DNA from: Paenibacillus piri
GTDB taxonomy: Bacteria > Bacillota > Bacilli > Paenibacillales > NBRC-103111
Direction: 5' to 3'
Length of the DNA: 64,000 bases
NCBI RefSeq assembly: GCF_004354045.1
Contig: NZ_SMRT01000003.1
Span: 1-64,000, forward strand
The notes beneath the pieces were generated by a model. That model did no database searches. It saw only the letters and a list, made by a program, of their open reading frames with translations, and had not been told where the DNA came from. Each line of letters starts with the position of its first letter. Within the stretch, counting starts at the first letter, position 1. Below, in pieces: positions 42,656 through 50,826 of the stretch. The position numbers and the translations under genes were made by a program.

Positions 42656-42704
42656 CAACATCATGAAGCCCCGGCCGAAACTCGGCCAGGGCTTCATGAT
42701 GTTG
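42656..42704. terminator. Long perfect hairpin, probable terminator for both sides
   Basis: CAACATCATGAAGCCC pairs perfectly with GGGCTTCATGATGTTG, and GGCCGA pairs with TCGGCC inside, giving about 22 bp of stem. There is no T-run on either side. It lies just after the stop of the minus-strand DUF3267 gene and may stop transcription or protect 3' ends. Confidence 0.5.
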
Positions 42705-42721
42705 CGGTCGCTTTGAATCGG

Positions 42722-43270
42722 TCAGTACTCCTCGACGATTTCACAGCCGAGCTTGCTCGGATGATCTTTCACCAGAGTACCGCTTGGAATACTTCTCAAA
42801 ATCCATAGCATCAGCAAATCCCCGTATGAACCCATAAGCATGAACACGCCTAATATATAAAAGAATTTGAGATCTCCGATCAATCCGACGAGAAGCGGAA
42901 CGATTCCATATATAACCGGCAGCAGGCCTGCGATTTTGTACACATCGGCGCGCACCCCGACCATGCAATGAACATATGGAGTCAGAGAGCGCCACATGAT
43001 GCCGATTCGAATATTTTTCCACGGCACCTTGCCGATATATACATATCCGACCGCATGCGTAAGCTCGTGCAAACAGGATAGAGCTGCGATCGATAGAAGA
43101 AAAAGGACTATTCGCCCCAGATCGAGCTCCAGACGGAGTGTGCCGTTAACGAGCAATCCCCATCCGTTCACGAGTTCGTAAACATAGAAGGATGGGACAA
43201 CCGACAAGAAGCAGGCTATGATGATAATGGTATACGCTTTACCGGCGTTCATCGACCAATCCGATTTCAC
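42722..43270 (-). CDS. DUF3267-type membrane zincin metallopeptidase
   Basis: A 182-residue membrane protein with about four helices. The motif CLHELTHAVGY (about 68-78) has the HExxH form expected for zinc, and the C-terminal DHPSKLGCEIV resembles the ending conserved in DUF3267 proteins. The family is predicted to be intramembrane peptidases, with little experimental work. The GTG start at 43270 is supported by AAAGGAG 8 bases upstream. No partner gene is obvious. Confidence 0.78.
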   Translation of the reverse strand: MKSDWSMNAGKAYTIIIIACFLSVVPSFYVYELVNGWGLLVNGTLRLELDLGRIVLFLLSIAALSCLHELTHAVGYVYIGKVPWKNIRIGIMWRSLTPYVHCMVGVRADVYKIAGLLPVIYGIVPLLVGLIGDLKFFYILGVFMLMGSYGDLLMLWILRSIPSGTLVKDHPSKLGCEIVEEY

Positions 43271-43496
43271 GACTTATGCTCCTTTCAACCTCTAGACTTA
43301 AGACTATAATATGTGACAACCGTGCATAATTCAACGAATTTGATAGATATGGGTCGGCGTCGCTCTTGCGTAACTTGACTGACCCCAGTCATACACAGCC
43401 GGGAAAGAAACCCGACGACTTCCCAAAATTGCTTGGCTGCCGTTTGGGAATAACGCAATTTTCTTCAATTCGCATCAAACAGCGGCCCGACATGGA

Positions 43497-43570
43497 TTGA
43501 CAAAAATGACGAACCATAATATGGTGTTGATATAAAAGAAAACGAAACTAATCGAAATAAAACGAAACTA
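43497..43570 (+). promoter_or_regulatory. Promoter of aldolase operon with phased DeoR-type operator
   Basis: TTGACA (43497-43502) and TATGGT (43520-43525) are 17 bases apart. Downstream, CGAAA occurs at 43543, 43553 and 43563, exactly 10 bases apart, inside two copies of AACGAAACTA (43541-43550, 43561-43570). DeoR-family sugar regulators commonly bind direct CGAAA-type repeats, and a deoR gene ends this cluster. Upstream, TTCCCAAA/TTTGGGAA and AAAATTGC/GCAATTTT (43420-43462) form mutually exclusive hairpins of unknown role. Confidence 0.65.
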
Positions 43571-43603
43571 AAATCTTTGATTCAGGAAGGCAGGGTTTTC
43601 ATT

Positions 43604-44458
43604 ATGCCATTAGTCTCATCCACACCTTTATTGCAGGAAGCGCGCAAGCAGGGCTACGGCATCGTCGCCTTTAATGTCCATACGCTGGAGATGCTGCAGG
43701 CCGTCGTCGAAGCGGCGGAGGAAAGCCGTTCGCCGCTTATTTTGCAAACGACCGTCGGTACGGTCAAGCATTTGGGCATCGCATATATAGCCGGGGCCGC
43801 CAAAACGGCCGCAGCGCAGGCCAGCGTGCCGATCGCTCTGCATTTGGACCACTGCCAAAGCTTCGAGCTCATCATGCAGTGCATGCGCGCGGGCTATACG
43901 TCGGTTATGATCGACCAGTCGATGCATCCATTCGAGCATAACGTGGCGGTGACCCGTAAAGTAGTCGAAGCGGCCCGTGCGTTAGACGTCAATGTAGAGG
44001 CCGAGTTGGGCAAGGTCGGCGGCGTCGAGGACGACATTCATGTCGATGAGGATATGGCTGCGCTGGCCGACCCGGATGAGTGCCGGCGATTTGTCGAGCT
44101 GACCGGCGTAGCTACGCTGGCTCCGGCGATCGGCACAGCGCACGGCATTTACAAGGGAGAGCCGAATATCGATTTCGAGCGGATTGGCCAGATCGCCCGC
44201 CTGGTGGATGTGCCGCTCGTGCTGCACGGCGGCTCCGGTATTCCGGAAGCGCAGGTACGGCGCTGCGTTTCGCTCGGAATGGCAAAGATGAACGTGGCGA
44301 CCGAGCTGAAAAATGCGTTTACCGCTTCGCTGCAGCAGTTTTTCGCCGAGCACCCCGGCGATCTTGACCCGCGCTCCTATATGTCCGCCGCCAAGCAGGT
44401 CGTGAAGCGGCTGGCGATGGAGAAGATGGAGCTTTGCGGCTGTACGAATAAAGCATAG
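43604..44458 (+). CDS. Class II ketose-bisphosphate aldolase
   Basis: A 284-residue class II aldolase of the FbaA/GatY/KbaY family. Zinc ligands are in LHLDHCQS, GTAHGIYKGEP and LHGGSGIP, and the phosphate-binding end is MNVATELKNAF. It cleaves a ketose-1-phosphate or bisphosphate into two three-carbon or mixed fragments. It heads an operon with a sugar kinase and a polyol-type dehydrogenase, so a tagatose- or ketose-phosphate substrate is more likely than glycolytic FBP. The ATG at 43604 fits the family start. Confidence 0.9.
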   Translation: MPLVSSTPLLQEARKQGYGIVAFNVHTLEMLQAVVEAAEESRSPLILQTTVGTVKHLGIAYIAGAAKTAAAQASVPIALHLDHCQSFELIMQCMRAGYTSVMIDQSMHPFEHNVAVTRKVVEAARALDVNVEAELGKVGGVEDDIHVDEDMAALADPDECRRFVELTGVATLAPAIGTAHGIYKGEPNIDFERIGQIARLVDVPLVLHGGSGIPEAQVRRCVSLGMAKMNVATELKNAFTASLQQFFAEHPGDLDPRSYMSAAKQVVKRLAMEKMELCGCTNKA

Positions 44459-44588
44459 TGGGTCGAATTCAAGCAGGGATAAACGGCTTCGCCGTCCTTA
44501 GGGGAACGAGCGCGTTTATCAAGGTTGTGCGAAGCAAAGTAATAAAAACTTATACTTTCTATTCAACTGAAAAAGGTGGCGTCTGCAC

Positions 44589-46085
44589 GTGGGGAACAGT
44601 TATTTGCTCGGCATCGATATCGGAACTTCCGGCTGCAAGGTTGCGCTGTTCGAGCCTGACGGCACGGTCGTCTTCCAAGGTACGGAGCCTTATCCGACCT
44701 ATTATCCGCAGCCCGGCTATGCGGAGCAAAATCCGGAGGAATGGTGGCGCGCCGTATGCGTGAATCTGCATCGAATGTTCAAGCAGGCCGGCGTACAGCC
44801 GCATCACATTAAGGGCATCGGCGTGGACGGGCAGAGCGGAGCCGCGATCGCGGTCGATCAGCGCGGACAGCCGCTCAGAAACGCGATCATCTGGCTGGAT
44901 CGAAGATCCGACAAGCAGTGCGCTCAGCTTCTCGATACGATCGGCAGCGAGAAGCTGTTCGCGGTTTCCGGCAATCCGCTGGCTCCGTCCTACGTGACGG
45001 GGAAGCTGCTCTGGATGCAGGAGCATGAGCGGCATTTGTACGGTCAGGCCGCCAAGCTCGTGCAGTGCAACAGCTACATCGTCTATAAGCTGACGGGGAG
45101 ATGGTCCCAGGACGTATCGCAGGGCAACGGACTGCATGCCTTCGATATCGCGGCGAAAACGTGGGATTATTCGCTGGCCGAGCAAATGGGCATCACATCG
45201 GAGCTGCTTCCGGAAATCTATGAATGCTGCGATGTCGTAGACGGGGTTACGCCGCTCGCTTCCTCGGCAACGGGGCTGGCCGCAGGCACGCCGGTCGTGG
45301 CCGGCGGTCTGGATGCCGCCTGCGCCACGCTGGGCGCGGGGGCGATCCGTCCCGGCGAGGTTCAGGAGCAGGGCGGGCAGGCCGGCGGCATGAGCATCGT
45401 CATGGACCGGCCGGTTGCCAACGACAAGCTTATTCTTAGCTGCCATGCGGTTACGGACCGGTGGATTTTGCAGGGTGGTACGGTGGGCGGCGGCAGCCTG
45501 AATTGGATGAGGAGGGAGTTTGCGGGCGACGCCGATCCGGATTTTTTCCGGCAGGCCAATGAGGAGGCAGCGCGCATTCGGGCCGGCAGCGAGGGACTGC
45601 TGTTCCTCCCTTATATGGCCGGCGAGCGTTCCCCGATCTGGGATGCCGACGCCAAAGGCGTCTTCCTCGGCTTGACGTACGAGAAGACGAGAGGGCATAT
45701 GGCCCGCGCAATCATGGAGGGCTGTGCGCTGGCGCTGCGGCATAATCTGAGGACGGCGGAAGCAAGCGGCGTCCCGATTTATACGCTGCACAGCACCGGC
45801 GGCGCGGCCAACAGCGCGCTGTGGACGCAGATCAAAGCGGATGTGACGGGCAAACGGTTTAAAATCGCTTCGTCGGATTCGGCCACGACGCTTGGCGCGG
45901 CCATATTGGCCGGCATCGGAACGGGCATTTACCGGGATTACGAGGAAGCGGTCGGACGGACGGTGCGGATGAGCCGCGAATATGAGGCCGATCCGCATCA
46001 TGAGCCGGTGTACGCCCGCGTATATGACATATATTTGGAAACGTACAACCGGTTGAAGGATTTATTTCCAAGGATGGGATGGTAA
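44589..46085 (+). CDS. FGGY-family carbohydrate kinase (xylulokinase-like)
   Basis: A 498-residue sugar kinase of normal FGGY length. It opens LLGIDIGTSGCKVALFEPDG (phosphate loop), has GIGVDGQSG and AIIWLDRRSD, and the C-terminal domain shows the ATP-site segment LHSTGGAANSALWTQIKADVTG. Phosphorylation of a ketose such as xylulose, or another pentose or hexose, would feed the adjacent aldolase. The GTG start at 44589 follows AAAGGTGG. Its stop overlaps the dehydrogenase start by 7 bases. Confidence 0.92.
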   Translation: MGNSYLLGIDIGTSGCKVALFEPDGTVVFQGTEPYPTYYPQPGYAEQNPEEWWRAVCVNLHRMFKQAGVQPHHIKGIGVDGQSGAAIAVDQRGQPLRNAIIWLDRRSDKQCAQLLDTIGSEKLFAVSGNPLAPSYVTGKLLWMQEHERHLYGQAAKLVQCNSYIVYKLTGRWSQDVSQGNGLHAFDIAAKTWDYSLAEQMGITSELLPEIYECCDVVDGVTPLASSATGLAAGTPVVAGGLDAACATLGAGAIRPGEVQEQGGQAGGMSIVMDRPVANDKLILSCHAVTDRWILQGGTVGGGSLNWMRREFAGDADPDFFRQANEEAARIRAGSEGLLFLPYMAGERSPIWDADAKGVFLGLTYEKTRGHMARAIMEGCALALRHNLRTAEASGVPIYTLHSTGGAANSALWTQIKADVTGKRFKIASSDSATTLGAAILAGIGTGIYRDYEEAVGRTVRMSREYEADPHHEPVYARVYDIYLETYNRLKDLFPRMGW

Positions 46086-47152
46086 AGCTTATGGAAGCGA
46101 ACAAGAGTATGAAAGCGGCCGTGCTTCACGGGCCGAACGACATTCGGGTGGAGGAGCTCGAAATTCCCGCATTGGAGCCGGATGAGATTTTGGTCAAGGT
46201 GATGGCAACCGGTATTTGCGGCTCCGATCTGCCGCGGGTACTGGGCGATGCGGCCCATCATTATCCGATTGTGCTGGGACATGAATTTGCGGGAACGGTA
46301 GAGCGTGTCGGCGGCGGCGTCACCCGCGTGAAAACGGGCGACCGCGTGGTCGGCGTGCCGCTCAAGCCTTGCCGGAAATGCGAAGACTGCCGCAGCGGCC
46401 ATTTTGCCCAATGCAAGCATTATTCGTTCATAGGCTCCCGGGTGAACGGCAGCTGGGCGGAATATGTCGCGCTTCCGGAAAGCAATGCGATTCCGTTCGG
46501 CGAGGAGATCAGCTTCGAAGAGGCGGCGCTTGTCGAGCCGTCGGCGGTCGCGCTGCATGCGCTTCAGCTGATCGGGTTTCAGGGCGGCGAGCATGTGGCC
46601 GTGCTGGGCGGAGGCAACATCGGCCTGCTTGTTTTGCAATGGGCCCGAATTCTCGGAGCCCGGGAGGTCACGGTATTCGATATCGATGAAGAGCGGTTGA
46701 GCACGGCCCGGCAGTTGGGAGCGGATCATACCGTCAATACGCTGCGCCCCGGTTTTGAGGACGATTGGAAGCGCCTTACGGCGGGCAAAGGCTTCGGCAT
46801 TGTGATGGAAACGGCCGGTTCGGACGTGACGATGAGGCTGAGCTTTGAGTTGGCGGCAAACAAGGCGAAGGTTTGTTTCGTCGGAACGCCCGTGCGCGAG
46901 CTGACATTTTCGCATAAGCAGTTTGAATTAATGAACCGCAAAGAATTTACGCTGACCGGCTCCTGGATGTCGTACAGCGCTCCGTTTCCGGGCAAGGAAT
47001 GGGAGCTGACGCTTCATTTTCTCCGTAAAGGGCTGCTGAATTTGAAAGGTATCGTGTTCCGGCAGTTCGACCTGGACGGGATTAACGACGCATTTGACTT
47101 GTACCGGCAGCCGGGAGCGGTGAAGGGGAAAATATTGCTGCTGAACCGCTGA
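46079..47152 (+). CDS. Zinc-dependent alcohol dehydrogenase (polyol dehydrogenase type)
   Basis: A 357-residue medium-chain dehydrogenase. The catalytic zinc ligands are Cys in GICGSD and His-Glu in GHEFAG; the structural zinc site is CRKCEDCRSGHFAQC. The Rossmann motif AVLGGGNIGLLVLQ is near residue 178. It resembles galactitol-1-phosphate and sorbitol dehydrogenases, so it probably oxidises a polyol or its phosphate to the ketose used by the kinase or aldolase. Start choices are 46079 (AAGGA upstream), 46091 and 46109. Confidence 0.88.
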   Translation: MVKLMEANKSMKAAVLHGPNDIRVEELEIPALEPDEILVKVMATGICGSDLPRVLGDAAHHYPIVLGHEFAGTVERVGGGVTRVKTGDRVVGVPLKPCRKCEDCRSGHFAQCKHYSFIGSRVNGSWAEYVALPESNAIPFGEEISFEEAALVEPSAVALHALQLIGFQGGEHVAVLGGGNIGLLVLQWARILGAREVTVFDIDEERLSTARQLGADHTVNTLRPGFEDDWKRLTAGKGFGIVMETAGSDVTMRLSFELAANKAKVCFVGTPVRELTFSHKQFELMNRKEFTLTGSWMSYSAPFPGKEWELTLHFLRKGLLNLKGIVFRQFDLDGINDAFDLYRQPGAVKGKILLLNR

Positions 47153-47243
47153 CGGGCACCGTCCGCTTGCCGGCGGCAGCAAGGCGCTAGGGATGGACAG
47201 GGCGAATAATTCGAACAGATGACAACAAAAGCCCGACCCGAAC

Positions 47244-47485
47244 CGGAGCCGTGATATAGCAGGCTATGCATGGCAAGCGGAGCCATGATCGCTATGCGGG
47301 TGCGCATGGCAAGCGGAGCCATGATCGCTATGCGGGTGCGCATGGCAAGCGGAGCCATGATCGCTATGCGGGTGTGCATGGCAAGCGGAGCCATGATCAC
47401 TATGGCAGACTGTGCATGGCAAACCGTGGCCATGATCGCTATGCGGGTGCGCATGGCAAAACCCGCGGCTATAATCGCAGGGAGA
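47244..47485 (+). repeat. 36-bp tandem repeat (minisatellite) before deoR
   Basis: Three near-identical 36-base units start at 47268, 47304 and 47340; diverged units of 38 and 37 bases start at 47376 and 47414, a partial one at 47451, and a decayed one precedes 47268. Each begins GCATGGCAAGCGGAGCCATG, itself an inverted repeat (CATGGC/GCCATG). The plus frame encodes repeats of HGKRSHDRYAGA and is in frame with the regulator downstream. The array fills most of the gap after the dehydrogenase. Confidence 0.85.
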
Positions 47486-47535
47486 GGCCGTACGTGTCAG
47501 AAGTCGAGGACAATTCATACGGAGGTAGGCTGTAC

Positions 47536-48339
47536 ATGGAAGAACCGCAAGCGGACCGCAGGATGAGAAGCGTGGAAAGACATCAGTTTATCGTTCAATA
47601 TTTAAAGCAGCATAAAAGTGTGGATGTCTCGTTTCTCAGCGCCGAGCTGAAGGTATCGGAGGTGACCGTGCGCAAAGATCTGGAAAAACTCGAACGCGAT
47701 AAGCTGCTGCTGCGGAGCCATGGCGGAGCTGTGCTTAACGAGCATCTGTTTCTGGAGCCTTCGTTTATCGAGAAGGAAGACCGGTACAAGGACGAGAAAT
47801 CGGCGATCGCGAAGGAATCCGCCAAGCTGATCCGGGACGGCATGACGGTCGCTTTATCGACAGGCACGACGATAGGGCTGGTCACACCGCTGATTCAGGA
47901 TCGCGCATCGTTGACGGTCGTTACCAATGCGATGAATGTCGCCGCCGATCTGATGAGGACCGACGGGATTCAGGTATTTCTTACGGGAGGCCATATCCGG
48001 CCGAATACGTTTGCCTTGATCGGCGAGGCCGCAGAGAAAGCGTTGGACGGCGTCTATGTGGAGGTTGCCCTGATCGGCGCCAACGGCTTTAGCATCGATC
48101 AGGGTCTGACGACTCCGAGCATGGAGGAGGCCAGAGTGGTCCGGCGGATCATCGATCATGCGCGGCATGTGGTCGCACTCGTCGACTCCAGTAAATTTGA
48201 CAAGGCTGCGTTTTACCGGATCGTCGACGTGGACCGGGTCGGTACGGTGATTACCGACAGCCGCGCGCCTGCCGATACGGTGGCACAGCTGAAGGATCGC
48301 GGAATTGCTGTTATCCTGGTTGAGCCCGGCCATGCGTAA
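47536..48339 (+). CDS. DeoR-family transcriptional regulator
   Basis: A 267-residue DeoR regulator of normal length. The N-terminal helix-turn-helix reads VDVSFLSAELKVSEVTVRKDLEKLERDKLLLRSHGGAV, the DeoR signature, and the C-terminal sugar-phosphate sensing domain has VALSTGTTIGL and ALIGANGFSIDQGL. It is the likely repressor of the aldolase-kinase-dehydrogenase operon through the CGAAA repeats. ATG 47536 has GGAGGT 9 bases upstream. The frame is open back to 47266 through the minisatellite, but that extension lacks a start signal. Confidence 0.92.
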   Translation: MEEPQADRRMRSVERHQFIVQYLKQHKSVDVSFLSAELKVSEVTVRKDLEKLERDKLLLRSHGGAVLNEHLFLEPSFIEKEDRYKDEKSAIAKESAKLIRDGMTVALSTGTTIGLVTPLIQDRASLTVVTNAMNVAADLMRTDGIQVFLTGGHIRPNTFALIGEAAEKALDGVYVEVALIGANGFSIDQGLTTPSMEEARVVRRIIDHARHVVALVDSSKFDKAAFYRIVDVDRVGTVITDSRAPADTVAQLKDRGIAVILVEPGHA

Positions 48340-48516
48340 GCGTCGCCCGCGCAGCCTAGACTCGCGGTAGTGCGGGGCCTGCATGACGGAGACCGCTGGA
48401 CTTCCGGACGTTTCGCTGCTGTCCAAGTGAGTGAAATACAAGGAGAAGCTGTCCGGAAGCGAGTTTGCCAATCTTGATTAACCCGCTTCGCCATCCTTGA
48501 AACGGTTTATTCAGGT
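48340..48516. other. Convergent intergenic region between deoR and trpA
   Basis: No gene, clear terminator or repeat was recognised here. Confidence 0.4.
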
Positions 48517-49329
48517 TTAACGAAGCGTTCCCTGCAATTCGGAAACGAATTGGCGGATCGCCTCGTGGCCCGATTGCGCCGCCTGCCGCCGGACAAAATG
48601 CTCCTCGATCAGCCCGACGAGCGCGCTGCCGATCGCGACACCGTCGCACAGGTCGGCGGCTTTCCTGTAATGGCTGCCCGTGCCGATGCCGAAGCCGGTC
48701 ACGATGGGCAGGTCCGTGCAGTTTCGGACTGTACGGATGAGCGGCTCCAGCCCGTCGTGAAGCTCGCCGCGGACGCCGGTTACGCCGATGGAGGATACGC
48801 AGTAGACGAAGCCGGAGGCGACGGATACGATGGAAGCGACCCGATCTCTGGAGGTGATGGATACGAGCGGAATATAGTCCTGGGCGTACTGCCTGCAGAA
48901 AGGGAGCACGCGGTGGCTCTCCTCGTACGGCAGGTCGGGGATAATGACGCCGTTCATCCCGCTTTCGGCCATCAGTGCGAAAGCTTGGTCCAATCCGATC
49001 TGCAGCAGCGGATTGAAGTAAGTAAACAGCACGAGCGGAACGGTCAACCCTTGCTGCCGGGCTTGCTTGGCGACATGCAAAACGTCGGCAACGGTGGTGC
49101 CCCGACCGGATAGCGCTCTCGTCGATGAGCGTTGAATGACAGGTCCGTCGGCAAGCGGGTCGGAAAAAGGAACTCCCAATTCGATCAGGCTGGCTCCCGC
49201 CGACTGGAGCGTAAGGCAAATATCGAGCGATGTTTCCGGGTCAGGGTCGCCGACAGTAATAAAAGGCACGAAAGCGGGCTTGCGTTCCCGGGCCAGCGTA
49301 TCGAACATATGTTGAATTGCTGCATTCAT
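48517..49329 (-). CDS. trpA: Tryptophan synthase alpha subunit
   Basis: A 270-residue TIM-barrel subunit that splits indole-3-glycerol phosphate and passes indole through a tunnel to TrpB. The catalytic Glu and Asp lie in LIELGVPFSDPLADGPVIQ (about 47-65), and the phosphate-binding GFGIGTGSHY is near 210. The start is ATG 49329, one base after the trpB stop, with GGAGGG inside the end of trpB. The other trp genes are not adjacent; only the trpBA pair is present. Confidence 0.97.
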   Translation of the reverse strand: MNAAIQHMFDTLARERKPAFVPFITVGDPDPETSLDICLTLQSAGASLIELGVPFSDPLADGPVIQRSSTRALSGRGTTVADVLHVAKQARQQGLTVPLVLFTYFNPLLQIGLDQAFALMAESGMNGVIIPDLPYEESHRVLPFCRQYAQDYIPLVSITSRDRVASIVSVASGFVYCVSSIGVTGVRGELHDGLEPLIRTVRNCTDLPIVTGFGIGTGSHYRKAADLCDGVAIGSALVGLIEEHFVRRQAAQSGHEAIRQFVSELQGTLR

Positions 49330-49330
49330 T

Positions 49331-50512
49331 TTAATGTCCCTCCTGCAGTTCAAGAATCGTTTGCATATCTTTGTCGCCGCGGCCGGAAACGGTAATGACG
49401 AGCAAGTGGTCCTGCGGCAAATGCGGGGCTATTTGCAAGGCATGCGCCACGGCATGGGAGCTTTCGAGCGCGGGGATGATTCCCTCGCTCCGGCTGAGCG
49501 TACGCATCGCTTCCAGCGCCTCGTCATCCGTTACGGCGGTATAGGCAACGCGGCCTTGCTCCATCAGATAGGCATGCTCGGGACCGACCCCGGGGTAGTC
49601 CAGACCCGCGCTGATGGAATGGGCGGGCGTAATTTGACCGAAGGGCGTTTGCAGCAAATAGCTGAGGGAGCCCTGAAAGATGCCCGGGGTTCCTCTGGTC
49701 AAGGAAGCTGCATGCGCCGAGGTGTCCAGTCCCTTCCCGCCGGCTTCGACGCCGATCAACCGCACTTCCTGATGGTCAAGAAAAGGATGGAACATTCCGA
49801 TTGCATTGCTGCCTCCTCCGACGCAAGCGATGACGGTGTCCGGCAAACGCCCCTTCTTGCGGAGCATTTGCGATTTCGTTTCCTCGCCGATAATACGTTG
49901 AAAATCGCGGACAAGGGTCGGATAAGGATGGGGACCGGCCGCCGTGCCGAAGATGAAAAACGTATCCTCGACATGGGCAACCCAATAGCGCAGCGTCTCG
50001 TTGCCCGCATCCTTTAACGTGCGTGCGCCGGATGTGACGGCGACAACCTCCGCCCCGAGCATGTTCATCCGCAGCACGTTGAGCCGCTGCCTGCGGATAT
50101 CTTCCTCGCCCATGAAAATGGTGCATTCCATACCGAGCAGGGCGGCGACCGTAGCGGTAGCGACGCCATGCTGCCCGGCGCCCGTCTCCGCCACAAGCTT
50201 GCGCTTGCCCATCCTTTTGGCCAGCACCGCCTGCCCGATCGTATTGTTGATTTTATGGGCCCCGGTATGGTTCAAATCTTCCCGTTTCAAATAGATCCGG
50301 GCTCCGCCAAGCTGCTCCGTCAACCGTTTGGCGTACGTGAGCGGCGTCGGCCGGCCGGAATACTCCTCCAGCAATTCCAAAATCTCCGCCATAAAATCAG
50401 GCTGATTGTGAAAGTGCAGGTAGCTTTGTTCCAATTCCCGCAAAGCATGCATTAACGTTTCCGGGACGAATTGTCCCCCGTAGCCGCCGAAATAACCGGG
50501 CTGATTCGCCAT
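49331..50512 (-). CDS. trpB: Tryptophan synthase beta subunit
   Basis: A 393-residue PLP enzyme that joins indole and serine to tryptophan. The PLP lysine is in [11 protein letters not shown] (about 87), and the phosphate cradle is [10 protein letters not shown] (about 228). Start: ATG 50512 (or the adjacent ATG 50515), 5-8 bases after GGAAGGGG; the longer frame covers the leader. Promoter TTGAAA-N18-TATAAT lies upstream. It is co-transcribed with trpA, away from any trpEDCF genes, so it may be regulated independently. Confidence 0.97.
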   Translation of the reverse strand: MANQPGYFGGYGGQFVPETLMHALRELEQSYLHFHNQPDFMAEILELLEEYSGRPTPLTYAKRLTEQLGGARIYLKREDLNHTGAHKINNTIGQAVLAKRMGKRKLVAETGAGQHGVATATVAALLGMECTIFMGEEDIRRQRLNVLRMNMLGAEVVAVTSGARTLKDAGNETLRYWVAHVEDTFFIFGTAAGPHPYPTLVRDFQRIIGEETKSQMLRKKGRLPDTVIACVGGGSNAIGMFHPFLDHQEVRLIGVEAGGKGLDTSAHAASLTRGTPGIFQGSLSYLLQTPFGQITPAHSISAGLDYPGVGPEHAYLMEQGRVAYTAVTDDEALEAMRTLSRSEGIIPALESSHAVAHALQIAPHLPQDHLLVITVSGRGDKDMQTILELQEGH

Positions 50513-50543
50513 CATAACGACCCCTTCCTTCATTTCATGATTT

Positions 50544-50606
50544 AAAAGTCCCGGCGATTCGGTTGAAGCATCGTCAGCACAGCGGTTATGGATCACCGGG
50601 ACTTTT
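50544..50606 (-). promoter_or_regulatory. Leader hairpin of trpBA
   Basis: In the trpBA leader AAAAGTCCCGG pairs with CCGGGACTTTT across about 40 bases, ending 15-16 bases before the RBS. Only TTTT follows, so it is at best a weak attenuator. No TRAP-type trinucleotide repeats or T-box were recognised. Confidence 0.4.
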
Positions 50607-50617
50607 GGAATAAGGCC

Positions 50618-50647
50618 ATTATATGGAGCTTTAGAACTTAATTTCAA
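50618..50647 (-). promoter_or_regulatory. Promoter of trpBA
   Basis: On the minus strand TTGAAA (50642-50647) and TATAAT (50618-50623) are 18 bases apart. A GAACA-type inverted repeat lies directly upstream of the -35. Confidence 0.65.
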
Positions 50648-50649
50648 TA

Positions 50650-50665
50650 ACGAACATTTGTTCAA
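50650..50665. promoter_or_regulatory. Candidate SorC operator 1
   Basis: GAAC-ATTT-GTTC with flanking A/T; its reverse complement TTGAACAAATGTTC is repeated at 50777-50792. It abuts the trpBA -35 element. Confidence 0.5.
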
Positions 50666-50714
50666 TACAGTTGCCGCGAACAATGGTTCCGCGCGCAGCG
50701 GCGCGGCGCAAAGC

Positions 50715-50744
50715 AGTTGCCGGCAGCAAGGCTCTTCCTATATA
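50715..50744 (+). promoter_or_regulatory. Promoter of sorC-type regulator
   Basis: TTGCCG (50715-50720) and a perfect TATAAT (50739-50744) are 18 bases apart, on the plus strand. Confidence 0.55.
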
Positions 50745-50776
50745 ATGTGCAGAGAACTATGAACGATAATTCCGTT

Positions 50777-50792
50777 ATGAACAAATGTTCAA
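50777..50792. promoter_or_regulatory. Candidate SorC operator 2
   Basis: GAAC-AAAT-GTTC, the inverted copy of the site at 50652-50663, lying downstream of the sorC promoter in the 5' leader. Confidence 0.5.
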
Positions 50793-50826
50793 GCAAGCTC
50801 GTTACGAAGAAGGAGGGGGATACAAC

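Noticed and set aside
44559-46001. Minus-strand open frame of 480 codons opposite the FGGY kinase
   Set aside because: The translation has no recognisable domain, while the plus strand has all kinase motifs.
47268-47485. CRISPR-like array
   Set aside because: The 36-bp units are contiguous with no spacers between them, and no cas genes are near.
47014-47518. Minus-strand open frames across the 36-bp repeats (histidine/alanine-rich)
   Set aside because: All frames are open there because the repeat is a multiple of three without stops. No start signal supports them.
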